Shown here: positions 63,740-64,000 of the stretch, piece by piece
How the letters are laid out: each line of letters begins with the position of its first letter
How positions within the stretch are numbered: position 1 is the first letter of the stretch
Assembly: GCA_022824945.1 (NCBI GenBank)
Contig: JAJDYX010000008.1
Span: 62,001 to 126,000 of the forward strand
From: Candidatus Latescibacterota bacterium
GTDB taxonomy: Bacteria > Latescibacterota > UBA2968
Direction: 5' to 3'
Length of the DNA: 64,000 bases
Position numbers and translations under genes: made by a program
Notes under the pieces: generated by a model
What the model was told of the DNA's origin: nothing
What the model saw: the letters and a program-made list of their open reading frames with translations, nothing else
Databases searched by the model: none

Positions 63740-64000
63740 ATGACACAGAAAGCGGTTGTCTTGCTCAGCGGTGGTTTGGATTCTACCACAACTCTGGCGA
63801 TTGCCAAAAACAAAGGGTACGCGTGTTACGCGATCACCTTTCGCTATGGGCAGCGGCACGAAACCGAACTCGAATGTGCGAAAAAAATTGCCGCTCATTT
63901 TGGCGTGCGGAATCACGTTATTGCCAATATTGATTCGCGTGCTTTTGGTGGTTCGGCATTAACCGACGATATCGATGTGCCCAAAAATCGGGATGAGAGT
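63740..64000 (+). CDS. queC: 7-cyano-7-deazaguanine synthase, 5' part
   Basis: 87 codons to the right edge. The N-terminus [20 protein letters not shown] contains the PP-loop SGGLDSTT of QueC, followed by [20 protein letters not shown], which is diagnostic. QueC makes preQ0 from CDG in queuosine synthesis. The family is about 220-230 residues, so about 60% is outside the window. No strong ribosome-binding site or preQ1 riboswitch was seen in the 225 nt upstream; only the inverted repeat GTTGAA/TTCAAC near 63676. Confidence 0.94.
   Translation, partial: MTQKAVVLLSGGLDSTTTLAIAKNKGYACYAITFRYGQRHETELECAKKIAAHFGVRNHVIANIDSRAFGGSALTDDIDVPKNRDES

Noticed and set aside
1-64000. tRNA, rRNA, transposase or integrase genes
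   Set aside because: No T-loop-like GGTTCGAATCC context outside coding sequence and no DDE, HUH or tyrosine recombinase motifs were recognised.

Overview
The window is a gene-dense stretch of a bacterial chromosome of medium GC content. Its gene content (arylsulfatase-type sulfatases, phytanoyl-CoA-dioxygenase-like proteins, mandelate-racemase-type enolases, Gfo/Idh/MocA dehydrogenases, aldo/keto reductases, secreted esterases, TonB) is typical of large-genome environmental heterotrophs such as Latescibacterota, Poribacteria-like or Planctomycetota-like lineages. The lineage is inferred from gene content only; there is no rRNA or tRNA here to settle it. TGA is an ordinary stop codon for many genes in the window (for example in ATGA start/stop overlaps at 36417, 41718 and 42440).

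Region 1 to 13.5 kb (minus strand) is housekeeping: glutamate synthase large subunit (running off the left edge), a 7Fe/8Fe ferredoxin, an unknown protein, a siroheme nitrite/sulfite reductase with an extra helical C-terminus, MoaA, a lipoprotein of the endonuclease/exonuclease/phosphatase fold, and SMC. Ferredoxin, nitrite/sulfite reductase and glutamate synthase make a sensible reductive assimilation group.

Region 13.9 to 26.8 kb (plus strand) carries an enolase-superfamily enzyme, a helicase-associated-domain protein without helicase motor, a beta-lactamase-fold hydrolase, an ATPase-PD-(D/E)XK protein, an M20 amidohydrolase, a medium-chain dehydrogenase, a secreted alpha/beta hydrolase, an RraA-like protein, a sulfatase and an aldo/keto reductase. 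The M20 gene has an in-frame TGA exactly at the metal-ligand Cys of its HGCGH motif, followed by a stem-loop with the properties of a bacterial SECIS element, so it is probably a selenoprotein. The segment is bracketed by a degraded 5' end of an M20 paralogue (17978) and a degraded 3' end of a dehydrogenase paralogue (23215), as if an M20-dehydrogenase cassette had been inserted inside, or recombined with, an older copy of itself.

Region 26.9 to 49 kb is catabolic and transport functions in short, tightly packed operons: aldo/keto reductases, Gfo/Idh/MocA, TSUP exporter, sulfatases, isochorismatase-like hydrolase, metallophosphoesterase, JmjC-like oxygenase, a second enolase-superfamily enzyme, a sodium:solute symporter with its small partner, SMP-30 lactonase, TonB, two CurA-like reductases, PhyH, MFS transporter, creatininase, M50B-like membrane protease, UxuA-like enzyme and an EF-hand esterase.

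Region 49.2 to 64 kb holds a lipoprotein, a very large exported fusion (UshA-like phosphoesterase + four-heme cytochrome + thioredoxin-fold repeats), signal peptidase I, another Gfo/Idh/MocA protein, a tandem pair of 581-residue double-PhyH proteins, a sulfatase, a beta-propeller glycosidase-like protein, a beta-helix lipoprotein, a PRPP-synthetase-like protein, an orphan HigA-type antitoxin and the start of queC (off the right edge). No rRNA, tRNA, CRISPR array or recognisable transposase was seen. Several short iterated repeat families sit between genes.
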